A DNA stretch of 8,895 nucleotides from Negativicutes bacterium UBA1444 (GTDB lineage Bacteria; Bacillota; Negativicutes; UBA1444): assembly GCA_002329525.1 (NCBI GenBank), contig DCTI01000219.1, forward strand, positions 1 to 8,895, given 5' to 3'. Within the stretch, counting starts at the first letter, position 1; the number at the start of each line of letters is the position of its first letter. The notes beneath the pieces were generated by a model. The model saw only the letters and a list, made by a program, of their open reading frames with translations, did no database searches and was not told the origin of the DNA. This document shows positions 1 to 5,810 of this stretch, in pieces. A program made the position numbers and the translations under genes.

Positions 1-77
1 AGAAGGCGCGGCGGGCGGAAGTGACGGAAAAGATGGCGGCGATTCGCGGCCAGATCGAGTACTTCGCAAAACTCTAA
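1..77 (+). CDS. C-terminal end of an unidentified protein (partial)
   Basis: An open frame enters from the left edge (first full codon at position 3) and stops at TAA 75-77. Only 24 residues are visible, ending in IEYFAKL. The stretch is charged and looks helical or coiled-coil, with a regular spacing of hydrophobic residues. It would fit the C-terminal helix of a MerR-type regulator or the C-terminal coiled coil of valyl-tRNA synthetase, which often precedes folC in Firmicutes. Neither can be decided from so few residues. No clear terminator follows directly. Confidence 0.4.
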   Translation, partial: KARRAEVTEKMAAIRGQIEYFAKL

Positions 78-126
78 TTTACCGGCTGTTGATAAAGGCC
101 CATCTGCAATGCCGTGATTTTATTGA

Positions 127-276
127 AAAGTCCCGGTTGCTATGAGTTTCAACGGAATTCGCAAACGACTTGCGATGTGGATTCGCAGGCGGACTGTGTT
201 GACGGATGTTGAAGCGGATGGGTTACGGGAAAGTCCGGTTGCTGGGCTGATCGCCAGAATTCGCGAACGTCTGGCG
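127..276. repeat. Degenerate direct repeat, two copies about 103 bases apart
   Basis: Copy 1 is 127-174 and copy 2 is 230-276. By hand alignment they share two blocks: AAAGTCC(C)GGTTGCT at the start and an AATTCGC-AACG-CT-GCG block at the end, about 35 identities in 47 columns with one single-base gap; the 14 bases between the blocks are not conserved. Each copy ends in a small hairpin: TCGCAA 159-164 with TTGCGA 170-175 in copy 1, and CGCCAGA 252-258 with TCTGGCG 270-276 in copy 2. This looks like a decayed duplicated structural element. Confidence 0.6.
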
Positions 277-429
277 GGATCCGTTTGCTGCCGGACTTAA
301 TGGCTCATCCGGAGCCATAAGTCCTAAAATCAACATCCGTGTTGATTTTGCCGGCAAATGATCTCCCGCTGCGACGGCGAATTGCACGGCTCCCGGCCAA
401 CGCAACCTTACTTTTCCCGTAACCCATCC
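202..429. repeat. Inverted-repeat element enclosing several hairpins
   Basis: A perfect 17-base inverted repeat, GGATGGGTTACGGGAAA at 216-232 with its reverse complement at 413-429, sits inside a longer imperfect one that extends in both directions. Between the arms lie nested hairpins: 252-258 with 270-276; GGACTTAATGGCTC 293-306 with GAGCCATAAGTCC 312-324 (one bulged A, loop ATCCG); and AAAATCAAC 326-334 with GTTGATTTT 341-349 (loop ATCCGT). In addition ACGGATGTTG at 202-211 is the exact complement of CAACATCCGT at 331-340, giving an alternative pairing that competes with the last hairpin. It may be a non-autonomous mobile element or a structured RNA; no transposase is present. Confidence 0.6.
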
Positions 430-501
430 CCAGAATCCGTCTACGATCCATTTCTGAAGTCCCATGACCAATCTGTGAGAAACCCTTGATGAAATTTGAT
501 T

Positions 502-530
502 CGGCGCGGTTGCATCCGCGCCGCAGGAGA
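502..530 (+). promoter_or_regulatory. GC hairpin beside the folC ribosome binding site
   Basis: CGGCGCGG (502-509) pairs with CCGCGCCG (516-523) around the six-base loop TTGCAT. It ends one base before the folC Shine-Dalgarno AGGAGA (525-530), which is spaced eight bases from the ATG at 539. A stable stem this close to the ribosome binding site could limit or shape initiation of folC translation, or protect a 5' end. It has no T-tract, so it is not an intrinsic terminator. Confidence 0.5.
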
Positions 531-538
531 GACCGCCT

Positions 539-1825
539 ATGACTTATGAACAAGCGCTGGCCTATTTCGAGTCGCTCGGCAAATTCGGCATCCAGCTCGG
601 ATTGGTGCGGATCGAAGCGCTGCTGGAACGACTCGGCCATCCGGAACGTCGCTTCCGTTCGATCCATGTGACCGGCACCAACGGCAAGGGTAGCACGACG
701 GCCATGATCGCCGCCATCCTGAACGAAGCGGGCATTCGCACCGGTATGTATACCTCGCCGCATCTGATCGATTACCCGGAACGGCTGCAACTCGGCGGCG
801 CGAATATTTCCCGGCCGGCTTTCGCCGCTGTGATCGAACAGACCAAGGCGGCGGCCGACGCGATGATCGCCGACGGGCTGGAAAGCCCGACGGAATTCGA
901 AGTGCTGACGGCAGCGGCGTTTTTGTGGTTCGCCCGGGAACAGGCGGAGATCGTAGTGGTGGAAGTGGGCCTCGGCGGCCTGCTCGACTCCACGAACGTC
1001 ATTTTGCCGGAGTTGGCGGTGATCACCAATGTGACGCTGGAGCACACTGACCGCTGCGGCGACACGGTGGAAGCTATCGCCCACCACAAGGCCGGGATCA
1101 TCAAACCCGGCGTACCCGTTGTAACCGGGGCTGCCGGCGCGGCGCTGGCGGTGATCGAGGCGACGGCGGGCCGGCACGGGTCGGTTTGTGAAGTGCTGGG
1201 CCGGGAGTTCACGGTGACCGGCAGCCGAATTGAGCAGGCACGGCAAGTTTTTGAACTGCGGGTCGGGCAGACGCCGCCGGAATCTTATTCCATCGGTCTG
1301 TTGGGCCGCCACCAGACCGAAAATGCGGCGCTGGCGGTCCGGTCCTGCCAGCTGTTGGCGCAGCGCGACGGACGGCTGACGCCGGCGGTGATCCGGGACG
1401 GTTTGGCGAAAGCGGTCTGGCCGGGGCGGTTCGAAATTTTTCCCGGAGCGCCGCTGCTGATTTTGGACGGGGCGCACAATCCGGACGGCATCCGTACTTT
1501 GCGGCAAACGCTGGATGATGTATTTCCCGGTCGGGCGATCATGTTTCTGTTTGGCGTGCTGGCCGACAAGAATCATGCCGAGATGGCCCGGACTTTGTTC
1601 CGCCGCTGTGACCGGGTGGTGGTGGTCCGCCCGCATTCCGACCGAGCGGCCGCCGTCGAAGATATTGCCCGGGAAATAGCCGGCTATGTGACGGCAGTCA
1701 AGACCGGCGGCACGATTGCCGAAGGGCTGGCGCTGGCGCAGGAGTGGGCCGGGCCGGACGGGATCGTCTGCGCTGCCGGTTCCCTGTATATGATCGGTGA
1801 GGTCCGACGCATCGTGGTCGGCTGA
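539..1825 (+). CDS. folC: Bifunctional folylpolyglutamate synthase / dihydrofolate synthase
   Basis: Cytoplasmic ATP-dependent Mur-ligase-fold enzyme that adds glutamate to dihydropteroate and to folates, keeping the cofactors in the cell for one-carbon metabolism. The 428 residues match the family's usual length. Visible motifs are the P-loop GTNGKGST (46-53), the substrate loop TSPHL (72-76), VGLGGLLDSTNV with its Mg-site region in the central domain, and DGAHNPDG (310-317), the hallmark that opens the C-terminal domain. The start is ATG 539 with AGGAGA eight bases upstream. Whether it is truly bifunctional or only a folylpolyglutamate synthase cannot be read from the sequence; most single-copy bacterial FolC proteins do both. 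It is followed by a 236-base spacer, so it is probably not co-transcribed tightly with the membrane protein downstream. Confidence 0.96.
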   Translation: MTYEQALAYFESLGKFGIQLGLVRIEALLERLGHPERRFRSIHVTGTNGKGSTTAMIAAILNEAGIRTGMYTSPHLIDYPERLQLGGANISRPAFAAVIEQTKAAADAMIADGLESPTEFEVLTAAAFLWFAREQAEIVVVEVGLGGLLDSTNVILPELAVITNVTLEHTDRCGDTVEAIAHHKAGIIKPGVPVVTGAAGAALAVIEATAGRHGSVCEVLGREFTVTGSRIEQARQVFELRVGQTPPESYSIGLLGRHQTENAALAVRSCQLLAQRDGRLTPAVIRDGLAKAVWPGRFEIFPGAPLLILDGAHNPDGIRTLRQTLDDVFPGRAIMFLFGVLADKNHAEMARTLFRRCDRVVVVRPHSDRAAAVEDIAREIAGYVTAVKTGGTIAEGLALAQEWAGPDGIVCAAGSLYMIGEVRRIVVG

Positions 1826-1837
1826 ATGACGGGTTGT

Positions 1838-1985
1838 CCGGAAAATTAAACGGATCACTGTATTTTGCAAAAAATGAATGGATGGATCGCGAAAAGGATG
1901 GAGCACGAGATAAGCGGAGGTTAAGCGGAGCGTCGAAGCGTTCTCGTCTCCATCCTTTTCGATAAGTGGGATACGGATTTTCCGG
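1838..1985. repeat. Nested palindromic element between folC and the O-antigen ligase gene
   Basis: The core is a long hairpin: CGAAAAGGATGGAG (1890-1903) pairs perfectly with 1948-1961, then after a bulged C at 1904, ACGAGA (1905-1910) pairs with TCTCGT (1942-1947), giving 20 base pairs in all. The loop contains the direct repeat TAAGCGGAG twice (starting 1911 and 1922). Outside it, CCGGAAAAT (1838-1846) is mirrored by ATTTTCCGG (1977-1985). No T-tract follows the core directly, so it is not a standard terminator. It resembles a REP/MITE-like intergenic repeat; copies elsewhere in the genome would settle this. Confidence 0.6.
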
Positions 1986-1993
1986 GTAATAAC

Positions 1994-2022
1994 TGGACAT
2001 TTTTTTTGTTTTTCTGTAAAGT
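1994..2022 (+). promoter_or_regulatory. Possible sigma-A promoter of the O-antigen ligase gene
   Basis: TGGACA (1994-1999; five of six bases match TTGACA) is followed after 17 bases by TAAAGT (2017-2022; four of six match TATAAT). The spacer is a T-rich tract. A start near 2029 would give a leader of about 33 bases before the TTG start at 2062. Only pattern matching supports this. Confidence 0.4.
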
Positions 2023-2061
2023 TACTATTAATCATTTCTTTTACGAAGAAGAGAGGCTGCC

Positions 2062-3411
2062 TTGGAAAAAGAACAGACCAATCCGGCGATGGCGCCGCTG
2101 TTTCGTTTTTTGCGGAATCAGGACCCGGGCATGCTCTGCCTGCTGACCGGGGTCTTTTTTTTGCCGCTGTTTTTGCCGGTGGCGATTCTTTGCCTGGCGG
2201 CGGCAGGGGGGTTGTGGCTGGGTCGGCTGATTTGGACCGGGGAAGTCTGCCTGCGTCGGTCGCCGCTGGATCTGTGGATTGCGGCCTTTGCGGCGCTGGC
2301 GGCGGTTTCGGTGTCGCAATCGGCCCATGCGGCGGCGGGCTGGTACAATTACGGCTGTCTGGTGGGACTGTACCTGCTGGCCTATTTTTTGGTGACGCAG
2401 ACGGTGCATACCCGCCAGGATGCGGTTTGTCTCGTCGCGGCACTGCTCGTTTCGGCGGCGGTGGTCTGCCTGTGGGGACTGTGGCAGTACCAGGCCGGCA
2501 TTGATGTGACGGCGGAGCGCTGGGTCGACGGCGAGCAGTTTCCTGGCCTGAAAACACGCGTATTTTCGACGCTCGGCAATCCGAATGTGCTGGCAGCGTT
2601 TCTGATCATGGTCGTGGGACTGACGGCCGGCTGGATTCTCGATGTGCGCGAACGTTGGCCGCGGTTGGCGCTGTTTGGGCTGTTGGGCGTGTCGGTTTTG
2701 TGCGTGCTGCTGACTTATTCGCGCGGCGCCTGGCTGACGTTGGGCGTGATGGCGCTGGTGACGGCTGCCGCCTGGAAACACTGGACTTGGCGGATGGTGG
2801 CGCTGGCCGCTGTGGCGGTGGCTGTGGTCGGCGTGGCGGCGCAGGATGCCTTTATGGCCAGGCTGCTCTCGATCCGGGGAATGTTTAATCCGGCGGATTC
2901 CTCGGTGGCGCTCCGCTGGGCGCTCTGGGAAAGCACGCTGGCAATGATCGAAGAGCATCCCTGGCTGGGACTGGGGTGGGGTTCGTACCGGTTTGTATAT
3001 CCGGAGTATGATTTTTTCGTGCAAAATCCTGACGTGATCATTTATCACGGGCATAACACCCTGCTCAGTCTGGCGGCGGAAATCGGCATCCCCGGGATGA
3101 TCTGTTTTGCCATGGCTTGGGCAACGGCCGTCTTGCGAACGTTGGTGGCAATGCATCGGACCGACCGGCCGAAGAAGGGGCCCTACCTGGGCCTGGCCCT
3201 GGCGTTGCTCGGGATGGCGGCGTTTTCCCTGACCGACCATGTGTTGTTCAACATTCAGGTGACGGCGGTATTTTGGGTGCTGCTGGCCCTGGCTTCGGTG
3301 GTGCCGGTGGGGCGGACAGCTTCGGAACGGCAACTGGCAAGTTTTCATAAAAAATTTGTCGGACTGGCAGGAGTTTTTCGCTCGCGAGAGAATATCATAC
3401 AAGTAAGATAA
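2062..3411 (+). CDS. O-antigen ligase / polymerase family membrane protein (Wzy_C, WaaL-like)
   Basis: A 449-residue polytopic inner-membrane protein with roughly ten or more hydrophobic segments. It carries the family signatures: LTYSRGAWL (217-225, after a run of TM helices), EHPWLGLGWGSY (298-309) and YHGHNTLLSLAAEIGIPG (from 328), whose periplasmic loop and HxHN-type motif mark the Wzy_C domain. Such proteins join undecaprenyl-linked glycan to lipid A core or to another acceptor, or polymerise repeat units. The specific acceptor cannot be told. The start is TTG at 2062, preceded by GAGAGG (2051-2056) at five bases; the next in-frame ATG (2089) lacks such a site. It stands alone, with no glycosyltransferase neighbours. 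In a diderm Firmicute it would suit lipopolysaccharide; in a monoderm, another surface glycan or glycoprotein. Confidence 0.85.
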   Translation: MEKEQTNPAMAPLFRFLRNQDPGMLCLLTGVFFLPLFLPVAILCLAAAGGLWLGRLIWTGEVCLRRSPLDLWIAAFAALAAVSVSQSAHAAAGWYNYGCLVGLYLLAYFLVTQTVHTRQDAVCLVAALLVSAAVVCLWGLWQYQAGIDVTAERWVDGEQFPGLKTRVFSTLGNPNVLAAFLIMVVGLTAGWILDVRERWPRLALFGLLGVSVLCVLLTYSRGAWLTLGVMALVTAAAWKHWTWRMVALAAVAVAVVGVAAQDAFMARLLSIRGMFNPADSSVALRWALWESTLAMIEEHPWLGLGWGSYRFVYPEYDFFVQNPDVIIYHGHNTLLSLAAEIGIPGMICFAMAWATAVLRTLVAMHRTDRPKKGPYLGLALALLGMAAFSLTDHVLFNIQVTAVFWVLLALASVVPVGRTASERQLASFHKKFVGLAGVFRSRENIIQVR

Positions 3412-3432
3412 CGGTGTGTTGCGGAGAGTTTT

Positions 3433-3460
3433 TTTGCACCAAATAATAATATGATATGAT
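3433..3460 (+). promoter_or_regulatory. Possible extended -10 promoter upstream of the hydrogenase operon
   Basis: TATGAT (3455-3460, five of six bases match TATAAT) is preceded by TG at 3452-3453, giving an extended -10 (TG-A-TATGAT). A weak -35, TTGCAC at 3434-3439 (15-base spacer) or TTTGCA at 3433-3438 (16), lies upstream in an AT-rich stretch. Transcription would begin near 3467 and run through the terminator-like hairpin at 3503-3525 before reaching the first operon gene. Confidence 0.45.
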
Positions 3461-3489
3461 CTCTGGAACACTTCACGGAAAAATGTCAC

Positions 3490-3525
3490 TCTCGAACGAG
3501 ATGGGCTGGAAAGCCCCCTCTTTTT
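3490..3525 (+). terminator. Terminator-like hairpin, possible attenuator
   Basis: GGGCT (3503-3507) and AGCCC (3512-3516) close a GGAA (GNRA) tetraloop, followed by CCTC and five T residues (3521-3525). A small upstream stem, TCTC-GAAC-GAGA (3490-3501), precedes it. GAG 3498-3500 could pair either with CTC 3491-3493 or with CTC 3518-3520, so the two structures compete. It may simply end transcription of the O-antigen ligase gene, about 80 bases past its stop, or act as an attenuator for transcripts from the 3455 promoter. The stem is short, so strength is uncertain. Confidence 0.45.
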
Positions 3526-3552
3526 GCCCTCGTATGTGAAATAGTACACAAT
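3524..3552 (+). promoter_or_regulatory. Possible operon-proximal promoter overlapping the Rex-like site
   Basis: TTGCCC (3524-3529) and CACAAT (3547-3552) are separated by exactly 17 bases; each matches the sigma-A consensus at four of six positions. A start near 3559 would give a leader of about 40 bases before the TTG start at 3598. The weak match is partly offset by the spacing and by the Rex-like palindrome lying on the spacer and -10. Confidence 0.35.
3534..3551. promoter_or_regulatory. Rex-like operator (redox, NADH/NAD+ control)
   Basis: The 18 bases ATGTGAAATAGTACACAA fit the Rex consensus TTGTGAA-N4-TTCACAA at 12 of 14 specified positions (mismatches at 3534 and 3546). The site lies 47 bases before the first gene of an NAD-linked hydrogenase operon, where a Rex site makes biological sense: Rex leaves DNA when NADH is high, allowing expression of NADH-consuming pathways such as hydrogenases. 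Rex itself is not in the window, so the assignment rests on the motif and the context. Confidence 0.6.
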
Positions 3553-3597
3553 GTTTGAACAAAAATACTAAAAGTGTAAACCTTGGGAGGGTCGGGC

Positions 3598-3969
3598 TTG
3601 AAACTGTTCGAGATTCAACAGTTACTCGGGGCATCGCAAATCTGGGGGCAGCATTGTTTGGACCGGGAGGTGGCGACCGCCTGCGGCGCCGACTTAATGA
3701 GCGATGTTCTGGCATTTACCAAGGATGGAGCGTTGTTGCTCACCGGCCTGACCAATCCGCAGGTGATCCGTACGGCGGATGTGGGTGGCCTGACGGCCAT
3801 CGTGTTTGTCCGCGGCAAAACGCCGTCGCCGGAAGCGGCGGAAATGGCCAAATCACTGGATATCCCGTTGTTCAGCACGCCCTGCACCCTGTTCGAAGCC
3901 TGCGGAATCTTGTTTTCACAGGGATTGAAACCCTGTCCGCCCAGGGAAGGTAATTCCGTTGATGCCTGA
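3598..3969 (+). CDS. DRTGG-domain protein, first copy
   Basis: A small soluble protein of 123 residues made almost wholly of one DRTGG-like domain, with the pattern LDREV-ATACGADLMSDVLAF followed by LLLTGLTNPQVIRTADV, an IVFVRGK strand and IPLFSTPCTLFEACG near the C-terminus. DRTGG domains occur beside CBS domains and in phosphotransacetylase and HPr-kinase-related proteins, and are thought to bind small ligands; no catalytic motif is visible here. The chosen start is TTG 3598, with GGGAGG (3585-3590) seven bases upstream; TTG 3583 would overlap that site. It is the first gene of the operon and overlaps the next gene by a few bases, suggesting coupled translation. It is a distant paralogue of the protein at 5811-6152; the two flank the RsbW-like and HydS-like genes. 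The molecular role is unknown. Confidence 0.85.
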   Translation: MKLFEIQQLLGASQIWGQHCLDREVATACGADLMSDVLAFTKDGALLLTGLTNPQVIRTADVGGLTAIVFVRGKTPSPEAAEMAKSLDIPLFSTPCTLFEACGILFSQGLKPCPPREGNSVDA

Positions 3970-4390
3970 AGAACCGGGACTGATCCTGGAATTTCCGCTG
4001 GAGCATTATCGCTTTGAAATCGCCGGCGAGGCTTCCAGTAAAATCAAACAGGTGGTCCGGCAACTGGGCGTGAATGCACAGACCGCCCGGCGGATTTCCG
4101 TTTGCGCCTATGAGGCGGAACTGAACGCGATTATCCATGCGTACGGCGGCTTCATGCGGGTCCGGGTGTTGCCGGACCGGACCGAGTTGGAAGTGACCGA
4201 TGCCGGGCCGGGCATTCCGGACATCGAGGCGGCGATGCGCGAGGGATTCTCCACCGCCCCCGACAATATCCGTGAAATGGGCTTCGGCGCCGGGATGGGA
4301 TTGCCCAATATGGCCAGGTCGGCCGACGAGTTTGAAATCAGATCGTCGCCGGAAAACGGGACCTGGATTCGGATGCTGGTTCGTCATTGA
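3962..4390 (+). CDS. RsbW-like GHKL ATPase / anti-sigma-factor-type serine kinase homologue
   Basis: A 142-residue stand-alone HATPase_c domain of the RsbW/SpoIIAB type. The ATP-binding boxes are clear: N box EAELNAIIHAY (51-61), G1 box DAGPGIPD (80-87), and a G2 lid GFSTAPDN...MGFGAGMGLPNM (95-117), then a GTWIRM strand. Known relatives bind ATP, phosphorylate a serine on a STAS antagonist and hold a sigma factor. No sigma factor or STAS protein is present here, so the partner is unknown. Start choice is between ATG 3962 and the adjacent TTG 3959; GGAAGG (3945-3950) is spaced eight bases from the TTG and eleven from the ATG. The start lies inside the end of the upstream DRTGG gene. Close relatives occur in other hydrogenase clusters, so a job in sensing or controlling hydrogenase is likely but not shown. 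Confidence 0.88.
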   Translation: MPEEPGLILEFPLEHYRFEIAGEASSKIKQVVRQLGVNAQTARRISVCAYEAELNAIIHAYGGFMRVRVLPDRTELEVTDAGPGIPDIEAAMREGFSTAPDNIREMGFGAGMGLPNMARSADEFEIRSSPENGTWIRMLVRH

Positions 4391-4404
4391 AGGCAGGTGC
4401 TTAG

Positions 4405-5802
4405 GTGGAAAAGTACTATCATTCGGTTCGGTTGCTGGGGGAACGGTGCATTGGCTGCGTGAGTTGCGCCCGTCATTGTCCGACGGAGGCGATCAGGATC
4501 CGCGGCGGCAAGGCCCGCATCACGGAATCGCGCTGTATCGACTGCGGCGAGTGCATCCGCTACTGTCCCAACCATGCGAAAACGGCCGTAACCGACTCTC
4601 TGGACGATCTGAAAATTTATCGCTACAACATTGCCTTGGCGGCGCCGTCGCTGTACGCCCAGTTTGACAAGAACATTCCGGTCGCGGCGATCCTGGCCGG
4701 ACTGCAGCGTCTGGGATTCAACAAAGTGGCGGAGGTGGCGCGCGGGGCGGAAATTGCCACGGCGGCGCTGCGGGAGCATCTGCGGACTCCCGGGATCAAA
4801 CGGCCGGTGATTTCTTCGGCCTGCCCGGCGGCTGTCCGGCTGATGCTGGTGAAATTTCCCGAACTGATCGAGCATTTGTCGCCGATTGATGCGCCGGTGG
4901 AAATCGCCGCCCGCATTGCCCGGCGGGAAGCGGCCAAAACGCTGGGAATCCGGCCGGAATCGATCGGGGTCTGGTTCATTACCCCCTGCCCGGCGAAGAT
5001 GACGGCGGTGCTGGAACCGATCGGCGTTATGCAATCGGAATTGACCGGCACGATTTCGATGATTTCGATTTACGGCGAACTGCTCAAGGAAATTCCCCGG
5101 GACACGGTGCCGGCGGACTCGCGCCTCGCGTCGGCGGAGGGTGTGGGCTGGGCTTTGGCCGGCGGCGAAGCGACCGGGCTGGGTGACGCCAAAGTGCTGG
5201 TGGCGCATGGCATCCGCAATGTCTCCAATATTTTTGAGCAGGTGGCCCTTGGCAAACTCAACGACGTGGATTTTATCGAATGCCTTTCCTGCGCCGGCGG
5301 CTGCATTGGTGGGCCGTTGACCGCCATCAACCGTTTCGTGTCGGAAAATTCGTTGAAACAACGACTGAAAGCGATGCGGGACCGTGGCGAGCAAACTCCC
5401 GCCGAACCGGTCGCTGACGCGGAGATTGCCCTGGCATTGCACGAGGGGCGGACGATCGAGCCACGACCGGCGCTGAAACTGGATAACGACATCCGGGTAG
5501 CCATGCAGAAGATCGAGCAGATTGACGAAACGCTCAAACGCTTGCCCGGTCTGGATTGCGGTTCCTGCGGTTCGCCGACCTGCCGGGCCCTGGCCGAGGA
5601 CATCGTGCAGGGAACCGCCAGCGAGACGGACTGCGTGTTCCGGCTGCGCGAGATGGTTCGGGACCTGGCGGAAGAAATGGTGAACCTGTCGACGATGCTG
5701 CCGCCTTCCCTGAACCGGGAAGCGGTGGGTAAAGACCCTGTCGGGCAGATCCGTTCAGAACGGCTATTGCCGGATGACAAAGAAAAAGATAAGCGAGGGT
5801 GA
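4405..5802 (+). CDS. HydS-like putative sensory [FeFe]-hydrogenase homologue
   Basis: A 465-residue protein. The N-terminus has a two-cluster ferredoxin domain (C15-C18-C21-C25 and C44-C47-C50-C54). The central [FeFe]-hydrogenase H domain has all three signature loops: L1 SSACPAA (A139, C140), L2 TPCPAKM (C195), and L3 ECLSCAGGCIGGP (C296, C300). The cysteines expected to hold the H-cluster are therefore present, but the proton-transfer Cys before the first ligand is Ala139. This change is known from characterised putative sensory hydrogenases (HydS, groups C/D). The C-terminus carries a further 4Fe-4S domain, CGSCGSPTC with C385, C388, C393 and C410, as in RnfB/AcsC-type modules. There is no PAS or kinase domain in the same chain. 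Start GTG 4405 follows a CAGG site by about seven bases; the stop overlaps the region used as ribosome site by the next gene. Likely role: low-turnover H2 or redox sensor in the cytoplasm. Confidence 0.88.
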   Translation: MEKYYHSVRLLGERCIGCVSCARHCPTEAIRIRGGKARITESRCIDCGECIRYCPNHAKTAVTDSLDDLKIYRYNIALAAPSLYAQFDKNIPVAAILAGLQRLGFNKVAEVARGAEIATAALREHLRTPGIKRPVISSACPAAVRLMLVKFPELIEHLSPIDAPVEIAARIARREAAKTLGIRPESIGVWFITPCPAKMTAVLEPIGVMQSELTGTISMISIYGELLKEIPRDTVPADSRLASAEGVGWALAGGEATGLGDAKVLVAHGIRNVSNIFEQVALGKLNDVDFIECLSCAGGCIGGPLTAINRFVSENSLKQRLKAMRDRGEQTPAEPVADAEIALALHEGRTIEPRPALKLDNDIRVAMQKIEQIDETLKRLPGLDCGSCGSPTCRALAEDIVQGTASETDCVFRLREMVRDLAEEMVNLSTMLPPSLNREAVGKDPVGQIRSERLLPDDKEKDKRG

Positions 5803-5810
5803 GAAATTTC

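Larger units (their letters stand above)
78..538. other. Intergenic region with repeats and hairpins, no credible gene
   Basis: These 461 bases hold no reading frame with a ribosome binding site. They are instead full of short direct repeats, inverted repeats and hairpins, described in separate entries (127-276, 216-429, 502-523). A minus-strand frame at 223-471 lacks a Shine-Dalgarno and coincides with the palindromic structure, so it is not called as a gene. I see no confident sigma-A promoter for folC here. Confidence 0.6.

Noticed and set aside
127..429. CRISPR array or integron attC sites
   Set aside because: There are only two diverged direct repeats with no regular spacers, no cas genes, and no attC-type core sites or integrase.
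223..471. 82-codon minus-strand frame in the folC upstream region
   Set aside because: No Shine-Dalgarno, no recognisable motif, and it coincides with inverted repeats and hairpins that explain the sequence better.
1994..2013. Intrinsic terminator using the T-rich tract after folC
   Set aside because: The tract starts about 40 bases after the long hairpin, with no stable stem next to it; it fits a promoter spacer better.
305..2557. Very long minus-strand open frame (750 codons) opposite folC and the O-antigen ligase gene
   Set aside because: It runs antisense to two genes with clear family motifs, crosses the intergenic palindromes, and its translation is Arg/Pro/Gln-rich without any motif. 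It is an artefact of the GC-rich codon pattern.
2041..3549. 502-codon minus-strand frame opposite the O-antigen ligase gene
   Set aside because: Low-complexity, His/Arg/Gln-rich translation, and fully antisense to a well-supported membrane protein gene.
3465..3597. Known riboswitch (c-di-GMP, cobalamin, ZTP, fluoride) in the operon leader
   Set aside because: I looked for their conserved cores and found none; only short hairpins are present.
3555..3953. Alternative plus-strand frame overlapping the first DRTGG gene
   Set aside because: Its translation has no domain, and the overlapping frame has the DRTGG pattern and a better ribosome site.
4384..5442. 352-codon minus-strand frame opposite the HydS-like gene
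   Set aside because: Arg/His/Asn-rich shadow of the GC-rich hydrogenase-like gene, without its own ribosome site or motifs.
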